A stretch of DNA of 64,000 nt from Acidobacteriota bacterium. GTDB taxonomy: Bacteria > Acidobacteriota > Blastocatellia > Chloracidobacteriales > Chloracidobacteriaceae. Where the stretch lies: contig JACQXX010000030.1 of NCBI GenBank assembly GCA_016208495.1, forward strand, positions 1 through 64,000, given 5' to 3'. Below, one piece after another: positions 25,740 to 34,436 of the stretch. The translations under genes and the position numbers were made by a program. Position 1 is the first letter of the stretch. Each line of letters opens with the position of its first letter. The notes beneath the pieces were generated by a model. The model was not told the origin of the DNA and searched no databases. It saw only the letters and a program-made list of their open reading frames with translations.

Positions 25740-26278
25740 TTATCTCAACGTGGCAACCACCCGAAAGCCAAGATCCTCGCGCGAATGATCAGGTTTGTTG
25801 CCGATACGACTCGCTGAACGGCAGTATCCGGCAGTGCAATGACACGATCCACCCCGGATCATCCGTGGCGATTCGCTAATCCCGGCTTCCCAGGCGCTAC
25901 CGTCCACAGGCGCGTTATCATAAGAGGTGCGAAACCGATCCTGACACCATTCCCAGACATTGCCGTGCATGTCATACAGCCCCCAGGGATTCGGAGAGAA
26001 GCTTCCGACGGACGTGGTTTTTCGGGGATACTTTTCTTTCGGCACCGCGCCATAGGAAACTTCCCCAGATAAAAGGGATGACTGATCGTCGCCTGATGGC
26101 ACGGCTGTTCACAACTGATCCAGTCCCGTTTTGCATTTGGGCTGTACCGCTGTGCTTCAATAAAAGCTGCCTCAACCTCACCATCTGATGACCTCATCAG
26201 AAAAATTCCAGATGGGATCAGCACAAATTCCATTTCAAGATCATCAGCTAATTTGAGAAAGAGTGAGGTTTCAGTCAT
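25740..26278 (-). pseudogene. Formylglycine-generating-enzyme (SUMF1) family, internally deleted and frameshifted
   Basis: Two overlapping frames together read as a SUMF1/FGE-type protein. The first (from ATG 26278) gives the N terminus with MEFVLIPSGIFLM and HPFYLGK. The second (to 25740) gives GLYDMHGNVWEWCQD, RGGSCHC and DLGFRVV. In intact members about 60-70 residues separate these parts, including the RLPTEAEWEYA segment, which is absent. The break lies near 26060-26070. The gene therefore carries both a deletion and a frame change and is very probably not functional. FGE-family domains oxidise a sulfatase cysteine or act as ergothioneine-type oxygenase partners. Confidence 0.8.
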
Positions 26279-26289
26279 TGCAGTTTCGG

Positions 26290-27072
26290 CTATCTCAAGA
26301 ATTCCAGCAATATCCGGTTAAATGTCTTGGGGTCTTCAATCGGCAGGACGTGACCCAGTTTGGGGACAACCACCATTCGGGCATTGGGTAGGGTTGAGGC
26401 CAGGGCTTCGCCAAAAAATGGTGGCGTCTGGCGGTCATTTTCCCCATACACGAGCAATGTCTCAATCTGAATTTTCGGCAATTCCGGTCTGACATCGGCC
26501 AGGGCGAGTGCCCGGCAGGTCGCCGCAAAACTCGCCGGATCCTGTTCAGCAAAGGCTGCCGCCAGCGCCTGAAACCGATCATCCAGTTTTAAATCAATCA
26601 CGCTCCCAAACAATCGCGGCGCAAAGGCATCAGCAACCGCTCGCATCCCACGATTTTCAGCCAGTTGCGCCAGTTGTTCCAGGGCTTCTTTTCCTTTTGG
26701 TGGAAAGGCTGAGGTGGTACTGACCAAAACCAGTTGTCGGACGCGCTCCGGATAGGTTGCGGCAAAAGTTTGGGCAATCACACCGCCCATTGAGAGTCCA
26801 ACCAGTCGGACATGATCAACTTCAAGGGTTTCAAGGAGCGCATTCAAATCCGCAACATGATCCTGTGGCGTCTGGACGCTTGAAACCGAAGACCCACCAT
26901 GGCCACGCAGATCATAGCGAATCACCTGAAACCGATAGGCCAGATCGCGAACCTGCCCGGCCCAAAATGAAAAATTCCCGCCCAGACCGTGGATGAATAC
27001 AACCGGTTCGCCTTCACCTGACATATTGACTCGGAGACTCACTCCGGTCGAAAGATCATATGTGTAAATCAT
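26290..27072 (-). CDS. Alpha/beta hydrolase (3-oxoadipate enol-lactonase-like)
   Basis: A 260-residue hydrolase with the oxyanion HGLGG (28-32), RYDLRGHGGSS, the nucleophile elbow GLSMGG (Ser94) and a C-terminal KLGHVLPIEDP supplying the catalytic His. Sequence pattern and length fit the PcaD/BioH-like group, but substrate cannot be fixed; no protocatechuate genes are nearby. The frame opens at 27132. The ATG at 27072 is preferred because AAGGAGC lies 8 bases upstream and it matches the family N terminus. It is divergent from the SAM-hydrolase gene. Confidence 0.85.
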   Translation of the reverse strand: MIYTYDLSTGVSLRVNMSGEGEPVVFIHGLGGNFSFWAGQVRDLAYRFQVIRYDLRGHGGSSVSSVQTPQDHVADLNALLETLEVDHVRLVGLSMGGVIAQTFAATYPERVRQLVLVSTTSAFPPKGKEALEQLAQLAENRGMRAVADAFAPRLFGSVIDLKLDDRFQALAAAFAEQDPASFAATCRALALADVRPELPKIQIETLLVYGENDRQTPPFFGEALASTLPNARMVVVPKLGHVLPIEDPKTFNRILLEFLR

Positions 27073-27115
27073 AATGGTTTGCTCCTTAATGCGCATGTGG
27101 CTGAAAAAACCCTGT

Positions 27116-27144
27116 TTGGCACTGAAAATCACCTATGCTAGAGT
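27116..27144 (+). promoter_or_regulatory. Candidate sigma-70-type promoter for the SAM hydrolase gene
   Basis: TTGGCA (27116-27121), a 17-base spacer and TAGAGT (27139-27144) within ATGCTAGAGT, the same -10 context as at 12018. Confidence 0.5.
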
Positions 27145-27255
27145 AACGGCCTCACAGAAGTCATGGGTAACGCACCTCATACCCATTTTTCAAACGTTTC
27201 CAGCTTCTTTTCTCTCCAGTTCAATTGATCATCACCATTTCAGGGGGAACTGTCC

Positions 27256-28056
27256 ATGGCCCACAAACGCCAAATTATTACCTTGATGACGGATTTTGGC
27301 ACCAGTGATCATTTTGTCGCCGCCGTAAAAGCCTCAATTTTGAATATCCATCCGGATGTGGACATTATTGACATCACCCACGATATACCAGCCCACGATG
27401 TTTTTGCTGGGGCCTTTACCCTTCGAAATGCGATTTCGCTCTTTCCGCGCTTCACGCTGCATATGGCCATAGTTGATCCAGGTGTTGGTTCCGCGCGGCG
27501 GCCCATTGTGGTGATGACCGACAATTTCAATTTTATCGGCCCAGATAACGGTTTATTTAGTTACATTTACCAGGAAGAAACCGTCAACCGGGTGCTCCAT
27601 ATCAACGCCGAGCACTATTTCCGGCATCCGGTCAGTCCAACGTTTCACGCCCGGGATATTTTCGCGCCGATTGCAGCCTACATTGCCAAAGGGGTTGACC
27701 CCCGCAAGGTCGGAGACGAGATCACCGATTATGCTCGATTTGATACACCGAAACCCGATGCCAGCAACCCGAAGATGATTCGCGGCGCTATTTTGCACGT
27801 TGACCGGTTTGGCAACTGCGTTACCAACCTCACTCGCAATGAAATCACGCTTCCAGCACTCCGGGCGGGCGGGAAACTGGTTATCAACAATCGCGAAGTG
27901 GCCAAATTCTGCACCCATTATGCCGAAGCCCAGCCCAATGAACTCTTTATGCTCTTTTCAAGCACCAATTTGCTGGAAATTGCAGCCCTAAAAACCCCCG
28001 CTGCCCGGGTCCTCGAAGCCCGCCGGGGAATGGAAGTCCAGTTCATCGTGCCCTAG
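27256..28056 (+). CDS. SAM hydroxide adenosyltransferase (DUF62 family)
   Basis: A 266-residue protein of the fluorinase/chlorinase-like DUF62 family, most members of which hydrolyse S-adenosylmethionine to adenosine and methionine. Family landmarks are LMTDFGTSDHFV at the N terminus, DITHDIPAHDV, VDPGVGSARRPI, DNGLFSY and a C-terminal VDRFGNCVTNLTRNE. Halogenases of this fold carry special loops that cannot be judged here, so hydroxide transfer is the safer call. GGGGGAA about 8 bases upstream of ATG 27256 supports the start. Its stop lies 10 bp before a GAGTAGC repeat element. Confidence 0.88.
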   Translation: MAHKRQIITLMTDFGTSDHFVAAVKASILNIHPDVDIIDITHDIPAHDVFAGAFTLRNAISLFPRFTLHMAIVDPGVGSARRPIVVMTDNFNFIGPDNGLFSYIYQEETVNRVLHINAEHYFRHPVSPTFHARDIFAPIAAYIAKGVDPRKVGDEITDYARFDTPKPDASNPKMIRGAILHVDRFGNCVTNLTRNEITLPALRAGGKLVINNREVAKFCTHYAEAQPNELFMLFSSTNLLEIAALKTPAARVLEARRGMEVQFIVP

Positions 28057-28066
28057 CGAGAAAAAG

Positions 28067-28260
28067 TGAGTAGCGAGTAGCGAGTAGCGAGTAGTCAGAC
28101 ACAGCGAGTGGTGAGTAGCGAGTAGCGAGTAGTCAGACAAATACTTCCAAATCGTGAAGTTACTCGATTGGCTTATTTCTCCTACCGGAAATGACCTCAA
28201 TGATTCTCAAATGAGTTTTAAATGAGATGGATTGACTACTCGTTACTCGCTACTCGCTAT
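28067..28260 (+). repeat. GAGTAGC-bordered element, copy 1
   Basis: Arrays of the heptamer GAGTAGC (28067-28131) and of its complement GCTACTC (28239-28260) border a core of about 105 bp. An inverted second copy at 29497-29664 has a core differing at about a dozen positions by eye. The two copies flank the TonB-like gene. Confidence 0.85.
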
Positions 28261-28374
28261 CCATCTGACATCCCCCCTTGTCAAATCCGCATCCATCGCC
28301 AAGAATGTCCACTTCTGGGACCCCCTCACTATTGTAAGCCTGGTGTGCCAGTTGCATTGAAAAGAGTGCACACG

Positions 28375-28398
28375 TTTTCCACAGGAGGCTGTGGAAAA
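28375..28398 (+). promoter_or_regulatory. Hairpin with Shine-Dalgarno-like loop upstream of the TonB-like gene
   Basis: TTTTCCACAG (28375-28384) pairs perfectly with CTGTGGAAAA (28389-28398), leaving GAGG as the loop. It overlaps a possible GTG start (28391) and lies 25 bp before the ATG at 28424. It could influence initiation. Confidence 0.4.
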
Positions 28399-28423
28399 TT
28401 CCCAGTGTTTCATTTTTGGAGCT

Positions 28424-29470
28424 ATGAAGAACAAAGACCTTATTTTACATGACTATCTCTATGCCTCGCCGGGAACGGTCGGGTTCGAAGGCCCTCCGAC
28501 ACCTGTCATCCGCTATCGCTGGGTGATTGGCGTCGTGCTGTCACTGATCTTTCATGCTGGAGTGTATAAACTCTTGATTTATCAAGGGTTTGTCAGTCAG
28601 TTTGGTGGCTGGGAAATTGTTGATCGCGACTATGACGTCAGGTGGATTAAGGTAAATTCAAAGGGTGAATTTGTTCTCCCAAGTCGGGCAGACCTGGCCA
28701 AACTCTTCGCCCACAAAGAAATCAAAACCCTCGAAGAACTGGAAAAAGAGCGACTCAAAGAAGAAAAGCGGCGGGCCGCCCACAAAGCCCGTGAAGAAAA
28801 GCTCAAGCAGCAGAAGGAAAAAGAAAAACCTGGCCAGGATACAGACGGGGAACCAACCGAAAAAGACCAGACTGCTACTGTCGGTCAACCAGGTGGCGAA
28901 ACGGGAAAACCAACCGGACCGCCCAAATTTGGCCAAATCAACAGCCGCCCGATTCGTGAAATTGTCGGCAAGGTGTATCAGAAATATAAATCAGGTGAGC
29001 TGCAAGGTGTTGAGAATGCCGTTTTTTCCGTCACCGTCGGATTTAAAATCAACCAGGATGGATCACTGTCCAATCTCAAAGTGGTGAAATCTTCCGGATC
29101 AAGCCAGATTGATGAAGCGGCACTCAATATCATTCATGCCGTCGGCGAATCACACGCCATGGCGCCGCTGGCCAGTTTGAGTTCAATGACCATTACCCTC
29201 AACAACGGCACCGATCTTTCCAGCCTTCGAGTCATTGGATTTGCCGGAACGGCAACCGAAGCGACCGAACTGGCCAACAGCCTCAATGCCCTGCTCGTCC
29301 TGGCTGCATTTGCCAAACAGGATCGCCCCGAACAAGGTGAACTCCTGCGTCGCATGCAGGTCAAAGCCGACGGCAACCGCCTCATCGGGAGCCTTTCCAT
29401 CAGCCGTGGAACAGCCAACACCATGATGCGCAAGAGTTTCGGGAATGCCGCAACCCCACCCGGCTCTTGA
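28424..29470 (+). CDS. TonB-like energy transducer
   Basis: Residues about 30-55 form a single transmembrane helix after a short cytoplasmic segment. A highly charged Lys/Glu-rich region with EKERLKEEKRRAAHKAREE follows, then a C-terminal TonB-type domain (about 185-290: GFKINQDGSLSNLKVVKSSG then EAALNIIHAV). About 60 extra residues with LRRMQVKADGNRL follow. TonB proteins transmit proton-motive force to outer-membrane receptors; no exbB/exbD or receptor genes are adjacent. A GTG at 28391 is an alternative start; both candidate sites have unusually short spacing to GGAG. The gene is isolated between inverted repeat copies. Confidence 0.75.
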   Translation: MKNKDLILHDYLYASPGTVGFEGPPTPVIRYRWVIGVVLSLIFHAGVYKLLIYQGFVSQFGGWEIVDRDYDVRWIKVNSKGEFVLPSRADLAKLFAHKEIKTLEELEKERLKEEKRRAAHKAREEKLKQQKEKEKPGQDTDGEPTEKDQTATVGQPGGETGKPTGPPKFGQINSRPIREIVGKVYQKYKSGELQGVENAVFSVTVGFKINQDGSLSNLKVVKSSGSSQIDEAALNIIHAVGESHAMAPLASLSSMTITLNNGTDLSSLRVIGFAGTATEATELANSLNALLVLAAFAKQDRPEQGELLRRMQVKADGNRLIGSLSISRGTANTMMRKSFGNAATPPGS

Positions 29471-29496
29471 TGCGTGAGCGAAGTAGCGAAGGAAAA

Positions 29497-29664
29497 GCGA
29501 GTAGCGAGTAGCGAGTAGCGAGTAGTCAATCCATCTCACTTAAAACTTGTTTGCGAATCATTGAGATTATTTCCAGTAGGAAAAATAAGCCAATCGAGTA
29601 ACTTCATGATTTGGAAGCAGTTATCTGACTACTCGCTACTCGCTACTCGCTACTCGCTACTCGC
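29497..29664 (-). repeat. GAGTAGC-bordered element, copy 2 (inverted)
   Basis: This copy mirrors 28067-28260. Its right-hand GCTACTC array runs into the 3' end of the M16 protease gene and supplies that gene's last codons and TAG stop (GCGAGTAG on the minus strand). Confidence 0.85.
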
Positions 29665-32458
29665 TTTTCTTTGTAAAATCCCCAGCCTTCACAATGGAAA
29701 TTTTGGTTGCATCAAGGTGTTTGCGCAGGGCCTGTAAAATTTGATCAGGCGTCAATGCCTGGATTTTCGCTTCAAATTCAACATCCCAGGCCAGCGTCCG
29801 GTTGAGGTATCGGTATGAAACAAGCCGACCAGCCAGTTCCCGATCCTGGGCGCGGGATACCTTACGGGATTCAAGGTAGCCAGCTTTGGCGGCTTCAACT
29901 TCCTCTGGTTTAAAACCATCCTTCAACGTGCGGGCCATTTCTTCTTGAAAAGCAACTTCAAGCTGCTTGACGTTTTGCGGTGCGCAACTGGCTGACACTT
30001 CAAAAAGGCCGATTTTATCAAATGAGTTGGCATAGAGCGAAGAATACACCCCATAACTCAGTCCTTCTTTCTGACGAATCCGAATACCGAGCCGTGAATT
30101 GAGGGTGCCGCTCCCTCCCAAAATGTAATTTCCAAGCACCAGCGCCGGGTAATCTGGATCATCATCGCGCAGGTTCAGTGGCAACCCCGCGACAAAAATG
30201 GCGTTGGCCTTGTCTGGGGTTTCCAAAATCTGGTTGATCGGTGATACCAATTGAAATGTATCGGCAACTCGCTCAAACGGGGTTTGGTTTTTCCAGTCGC
30301 CAAACTGGTTTTCGATTAAAGATTCGACTTCCTTCGGATCAAACTCGCCAATTGCCGCCATTTCACCAAAGGACGCGCCATAAAAATCAGCGTGAAATTT
30401 TTTGACATCCGCCAGTTTGACGGCTTTCAGGTCCGCAATTTGTTCTTCTGGTGACGCCACATAATTGATGTGCCCTTTGGGATATGGATTGAGGTGTTTA
30501 CTCAAAGCTACCTGGGCCAGGACTTCTGGTTCTTTGCGGCTTGATTCAATATCGGTAATGTTTTCCTGACGGAGTTTCTCAAACTCGGTGGCTGGAAATG
30601 CCGGTTCGCGAAGAATTTCCGTGACTAATGCTATAAGCGGAGCCAAATTTTCGCGGGGAACCTCAAAGGAGGCAATCACAGCCGTTGCCCCGCCATAGAC
30701 TCCCAACCGGGCTTTCAACCGGTCGAGTTCATCCTGGAGTTGCTCCCGGGTGTGTTTTTTCGTGCCACGCATCAACATTTCGCCCACCAGTTGACCTGCC
30801 AGATCCCGACCTGTCAGCGTTTTTTCCGAGCCCAAATGCAGCCGTACATTGCCAATCACAATGCCACCACGGGTTTTCTTGGGCAGCAGCGCCAGTTTGA
30901 CCCCACCTTTGGTTTCGCGGCGCGCGACACGTGATTCAATATTTGGGGGGGTTGGTTCAAACACTTCACCAGCTTCGACGACATCATCACTCTGAAATCC
31001 TTCCAGAAGTTTTGCCACATCCGGTGACGCCGGAATCTCAGCCCGGACCGGCTTGTCAGTCGGAATGAATGTCCCAAGTGTCCGGTTTGACGGAATCAGG
31101 TACGTGTTGGCGACGCGTTGGACGTCTTCAACCGTTACCTTTTTCATCCGGTCGCGATGCAGGAAAAAGAGCCGCCAGTCTCCCATCGCAATCCACTCGC
31201 TGAGTTCAAGGCCAAACTGGTCGGAAGAATTCACTGTCAATTCGATGTTTTTGAGCGCCTGCAACCGGGCGCGTTCAACTTCTTCGGAAGTAATCGGCTG
31301 AGCAGCCACCTGTTCAACGGCTTTTAAAAACAAATCACGAACTTCATCCAGCGACTGGTTTTTGGGTACCACGGCTCCAAAAGCAGCCAGCCCAGGCTCG
31401 CGTAATTGAAAATTAGACCCAAAAACACCCGTGACCTTCCCGCTATCCACTAAAACTTTGTGCAGGCGGCCTGATGGCGTGTCGCCCAAAATGGTGGAAA
31501 GTAATTCAAGCGCGGCAAAATCAGCGTGACTGCCGGCTGGGATGTGATAGGCAGCGGCCAGAATCTGGATATCACCAGTGCGGCGCACCGTGACGGTTCG
31601 TTCACCATCCTGCACCGGATCCAGCGTGTAGGTATTTTGAAGTACCCGGAGCGGCCTGGGAATCAATCCAAACGTTTCATTGATATAGGTTAAAACCTTT
31701 GATTCATCAAACTTCCCGGTTAATAACAAAACAGCGTTATCGGGCTGATAGTAGGTTCGATAAAAGCCTTGCAGCCGCTCAATCGGAACTTTTTCAATAT
31801 CTTCGCGGGCCCCGATGGTTGAATTGCCATAGTTGTGCCAGAGATAGGCCGTTGACTGAATGCGCTCAATCAAAATGCTAAACGGGCTGTTTTCGCCCAG
31901 TTCAAACTCATTGCGGACGACCGTCATTTCTGAATCAAGGTCTTTTTTGGCGATAAAGCTATTGACCATCCGGTCGGCTTCGAGTTCCAACGCCCAGCGC
32001 ACCGATTCATCCGTTGCCTGAAGGATTTCAAAATAGTTGGTTCGATCATACGAGGTTGTGGCATTGTAACGACCGCCGCGTTTATCAAGCTCTTCAGGAA
32101 TATTTGGGTGTTTGGGCGTTCCTTTAAACAGCATGTGCTCTAACAGGTGCGCCATACCGGTCTCGCCGTAGTTTTCATGCCGGGAACCGACCAGGTAGGT
32201 CATATTCACGGTGATGGTTTCTTTGGATTGGTCAGGAAATAAGAGAACTTTGAGGCCATTGGCCAGTCGGTATTGGGTAATTCCAGCCAGCGAAGTGACC
32301 CGTTCGATGCCATTGGGTAGTTTCGCCAGCGATGCTGGTGATTCAGGCTTTTCCTGTGCGGTCTCAAAGTGAGGTGCAGCGGTCAGGGCCAGTACTGGCA
32401 GGGTAGACCAGGAACCCAGCAGCAAGAGTGCCGTGACAACTGAAATATGCGGTTTCAT
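29657..32458 (-). CDS. Periplasmic M16-family zinc peptidase (pitrilysin/PqqL-like, fused two-copy)
   Basis: 933 residues with a signal peptide (about 1-25). The N-terminal half has the inverted zinc motif HLLEH (104-108) and the distal Glu in RNEFE (Glu184), so it is catalytic. It is preceded by YLVGSRHENYGETGMA. The C-terminal half repeats the M16 fold without the metal motif, ending in the SRLGIRIRQKEGLSYGVYSS region typical of the substrate-binding half. Fusion of active and inactive halves is common in Bacteroidetes and Acidobacteria. It likely degrades peptides in the periplasm. The last residues and stop codon come from the adjacent repeat element. Confidence 0.9.
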   Translation of the reverse strand: MKPHISVVTALLLLGSWSTLPVLALTAAPHFETAQEKPESPASLAKLPNGIERVTSLAGITQYRLANGLKVLLFPDQSKETITVNMTYLVGSRHENYGETGMAHLLEHMLFKGTPKHPNIPEELDKRGGRYNATTSYDRTNYFEILQATDESVRWALELEADRMVNSFIAKKDLDSEMTVVRNEFELGENSPFSILIERIQSTAYLWHNYGNSTIGAREDIEKVPIERLQGFYRTYYQPDNAVLLLTGKFDESKVLTYINETFGLIPRPLRVLQNTYTLDPVQDGERTVTVRRTGDIQILAAAYHIPAGSHADFAALELLSTILGDTPSGRLHKVLVDSGKVTGVFGSNFQLREPGLAAFGAVVPKNQSLDEVRDLFLKAVEQVAAQPITSEEVERARLQALKNIELTVNSSDQFGLELSEWIAMGDWRLFFLHRDRMKKVTVEDVQRVANTYLIPSNRTLGTFIPTDKPVRAEIPASPDVAKLLEGFQSDDVVEAGEVFEPTPPNIESRVARRETKGGVKLALLPKKTRGGIVIGNVRLHLGSEKTLTGRDLAGQLVGEMLMRGTKKHTREQLQDELDRLKARLGVYGGATAVIASFEVPRENLAPLIALVTEILREPAFPATEFEKLRQENITDIESSRKEPEVLAQVALSKHLNPYPKGHINYVASPEEQIADLKAVKLADVKKFHADFYGASFGEMAAIGEFDPKEVESLIENQFGDWKNQTPFERVADTFQLVSPINQILETPDKANAIFVAGLPLNLRDDDPDYPALVLGNYILGGSGTLNSRLGIRIRQKEGLSYGVYSSLYANSFDKIGLFEVSASCAPQNVKQLEVAFQEEMARTLKDGFKPEEVEAAKAGYLESRKVSRAQDRELAGRLVSYRYLNRTLAWDVEFEAKIQALTPDQILQALRKHLDATKISIVKAGDFTKKSE

Positions 32459-32476
32459 TCAATTTCCCCCGTCTCT

Positions 32477-32511
32477 GGAAAGCGGCGTCAAGTGGGCCGC
32501 GCTCCAAAATT
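32477..32511 (-). repeat. ECGGLTPL palindromic repeat, copy C
   Basis: On the minus strand: ATTTTGGAGCGCGGCC then CACTTGACGCCGCTTTCC. It lies 19 bp upstream of the M16 protease start. A small insertion distinguishes it from copies A and B. Confidence 0.65.
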
Positions 32512-32646
32512 TCTTCGGATTTGTTTGGCTTTTGAGTGCGGAGAGTTTTACCCTTTTTTCAGCCGCTTGACGAATACTTTTTCACGAATGTGAATTCTGG
32601 GCTGGTTGACTCTATTTTTATTTCCTTGAAAAGAAGTTCCCACAGT

Positions 32647-33339
32647 ATGACCAAACCAAACCTCTATCAATTCTTACCGCTCAATTTTCATCAACTTCCG
32701 CTTGAAACTCAGCTTGCCGAAGCCAAAGCATTTCACGACCGGCTCCTGACCCGACGTACGGTACGTGACTTTGCGCCAGACCCGGTGCCGTTTGAACTGA
32801 TCGAATCAGCGATTCACACGGCAGCCCACGCGCCGTCGGGCGCCAACCAGCAACCCTGGCGGTTTGTTGTGGTGCAGGATGCTGACATCAAACGCCAGAT
32901 TCGCCTGGCTGCTGAAGCCGAAGAGCGCGAAAACTACGGCAACCGCTTTCCGGACGACTGGTTGCAGGTCCTGGCACCGCTCGGAACTGACTGGCACAAA
33001 GAGTTTCTTGAAATTGCTCCGTATTTGATCGTGGTCTTTAAAATTGACTACGAACTTGCTCCGCCTGAAACCGAAGACGGTCAACCGCGCCATATCAAAC
33101 ATTATTATGTCAATGAATCGGTTGGGATTGCGGTTGGCTTTCTGCTGGCGGCGCTGCACTGGTCTGGCCTGGCCACACTCACGCACACACCCAATCCAAT
33201 GAAATTTCTGACTGAAATTCTGGGTCGCCCGAAAAATGAAAAGCCATATGTATTGATTCCAGTTGGCTACCCAGCCGAAGGCGCTCGGGTACCAGACATC
33301 ACCAAAAAACCGCTTTCTGAGGTGATGCAGGTTATTTAG
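32647..33339 (+). CDS. Nitroreductase-family flavoprotein
   Basis: A 230-residue FMN-binding oxidoreductase. Family landmarks are RRTVRDFAPDPVP (flavin phosphate-binding Arg region), HAPSGANQQPWRFVVV and a C-terminal VLIPVGYPAEGARVP. The mid-region LIVVFKIDYEL and the glycine in SVGIAVGFLLAALHWSGL are also typical. Residues for substrate choice cannot be read; such enzymes reduce nitroaromatics or quinones, or dehalogenate iodotyrosine. AAGAAG 8 bases upstream of ATG 32647 supports the start rather than 32536. The 33340-33627 spacer downstream holds no gene or repeat that I can recognise. Confidence 0.85.
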   Translation: MTKPNLYQFLPLNFHQLPLETQLAEAKAFHDRLLTRRTVRDFAPDPVPFELIESAIHTAAHAPSGANQQPWRFVVVQDADIKRQIRLAAEAEERENYGNRFPDDWLQVLAPLGTDWHKEFLEIAPYLIVVFKIDYELAPPETEDGQPRHIKHYYVNESVGIAVGFLLAALHWSGLATLTHTPNPMKFLTEILGRPKNEKPYVLIPVGYPAEGARVPDITKKPLSEVMQVI

Positions 33340-33627
33340 TCCAACTGTTGGAATGGGTGGCAGGAGTTCCCAGTTTTGACCAGCAATTTTCTTCAAAAAC
33401 ATGAATTTTTTTGAAAAAAGCTGTAATGATCTGGTAAGTTTCCTCATTCTTTCTATACTCTCAGCAACTCCCCAAAACTTCTCCATATTGCATGTGCTTT
33501 TTTGGGTGAAATCGGTTCGCAGCACATCGCACATCATTCTGAAAATAATCAAAGTGGATTGAGTCTGGTATTCAACTGCTTTTGAAATGAATATCTCACT
33601 CAAGATACAGATTCGAGGAGGTTTTCT

Positions 33628-34194
33628 ATGCGATTTATCGTCATTGGAATTCTCATGTATGCCCTGACTGCCCCTGTTTTTGGATTTACTGGCCCAGCTC
33701 CGGCGCCGTCACACCTGGTAGCGGCTTCGTGGTATGAGATTATTTCCCCATCCCGCCGGTGGGACAACAAATCACTTGCACGTGATGAAGCTCGGCGTCG
33801 GAGGCATGATTTGTATGAAACGTTTGTGAAGCTCCGGCAAACGTCCGAAGAACTCGCCAAACTGCTCGACCAGAATATCACGTATGCCGAACGCCAAAAG
33901 GCAGCCAAAAAAGCAAGTAAAATTGCCACAGTCGCCCGTAAAACGTGGAATGAATTGCAGTTTAACGATCCAGTGTACCAGCACCCAGGTGATAATTTAT
34001 CGCTGTCATCACGCGGTCTGGCCGTGGCCCAGAAAGAACGAAACCGGGTGGCACTTCAGGTTCGCCGGACTGAAAACACGCTCGCCAGCATGCAACGCAT
34101 GATTGTGGACCATAACCAGTATCTCTCAATGGCGCTTCAGCAACTCGAAGCCCTCGAACAAATCGCCCGTCAGATTGAAGTTGACGTCAAGTAA
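33628..34194 (+). CDS. Secreted alpha-helical protein, unknown
   Basis: A 188-residue protein with a signal peptide (about 1-20, ending near VFGF). The mature part is dominated by charged helices (LRQTSEELAKLLDQ, AERQKAAKKASKIA, LQQLEALEQIARQIEVD) that could form coiled coils. I do not recognise a family. GAGGAGG about 6 bases upstream of ATG 33628 gives a very clear start, so the gene is real. The short motif RRWDNKSLARDEARRRR may be a surface-exposed basic helix. It is transcribed alone, with a repeat element after the stop. Confidence 0.7.
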   Translation: MRFIVIGILMYALTAPVFGFTGPAPAPSHLVAASWYEIISPSRRWDNKSLARDEARRRRHDLYETFVKLRQTSEELAKLLDQNITYAERQKAAKKASKIATVARKTWNELQFNDPVYQHPGDNLSLSSRGLAVAQKERNRVALQVRRTENTLASMQRMIVDHNQYLSMALQQLEALEQIARQIEVDVK

Positions 34195-34212
34195 ACCCTT
34201 TTGAATGAAGAA

Positions 34213-34430
34213 TGTGGTTAGTGGTTAGTGGTTAGTGGTTGGTGGTTAGAAATCAATACTTTCGAAGAAAAACCAAGAACTAAGCTAAGAACTAACTATA
34301 CTGACAGCCCACATTGTTTTGATAATTTTGAGCTTTCATCTGGTTTTTCAAAGAATTACCAGGGATACACAAAACAATGTGAGTTGTCAGTATAACTAAT
34401 CACTAACCACTAACCACTAACCACTAAATA
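34213..34430 (+). repeat. GGTTAGT-bordered element, occupied copy
   Basis: GGTTAGT heptamers (34213-34249) and their complements (34396-34430) bracket AAATCAATACTTTC and AAGAACTAA stretches. The same arrangement occurs inverted at 49999-50091. Here a 98-bp element (34297-34394) has inserted into it. Confidence 0.8.
34297..34394. mobile_element. 98-bp MITE with 25-bp terminal inverted repeats, probable TA target
   Basis: TATACTGACAGCCCACATTG and following bases (34297-34321) pair with 34370-34394 at 23 of 25 positions. The element sits inside the GGTTAGT element and is absent from its copy at 49999-50091. TA lies at both ends, as in Tc1/mariner/IS630-type insertions (inference). No transposase is encoded. 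Confidence 0.7.
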
Positions 34431-34436
34431 GTTTCT

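Noticed and set aside
28475-28510. tRNA-like GGTTCGAA stretch
   Set aside because: It lies inside the TonB-like coding sequence and no cloverleaf can be drawn.
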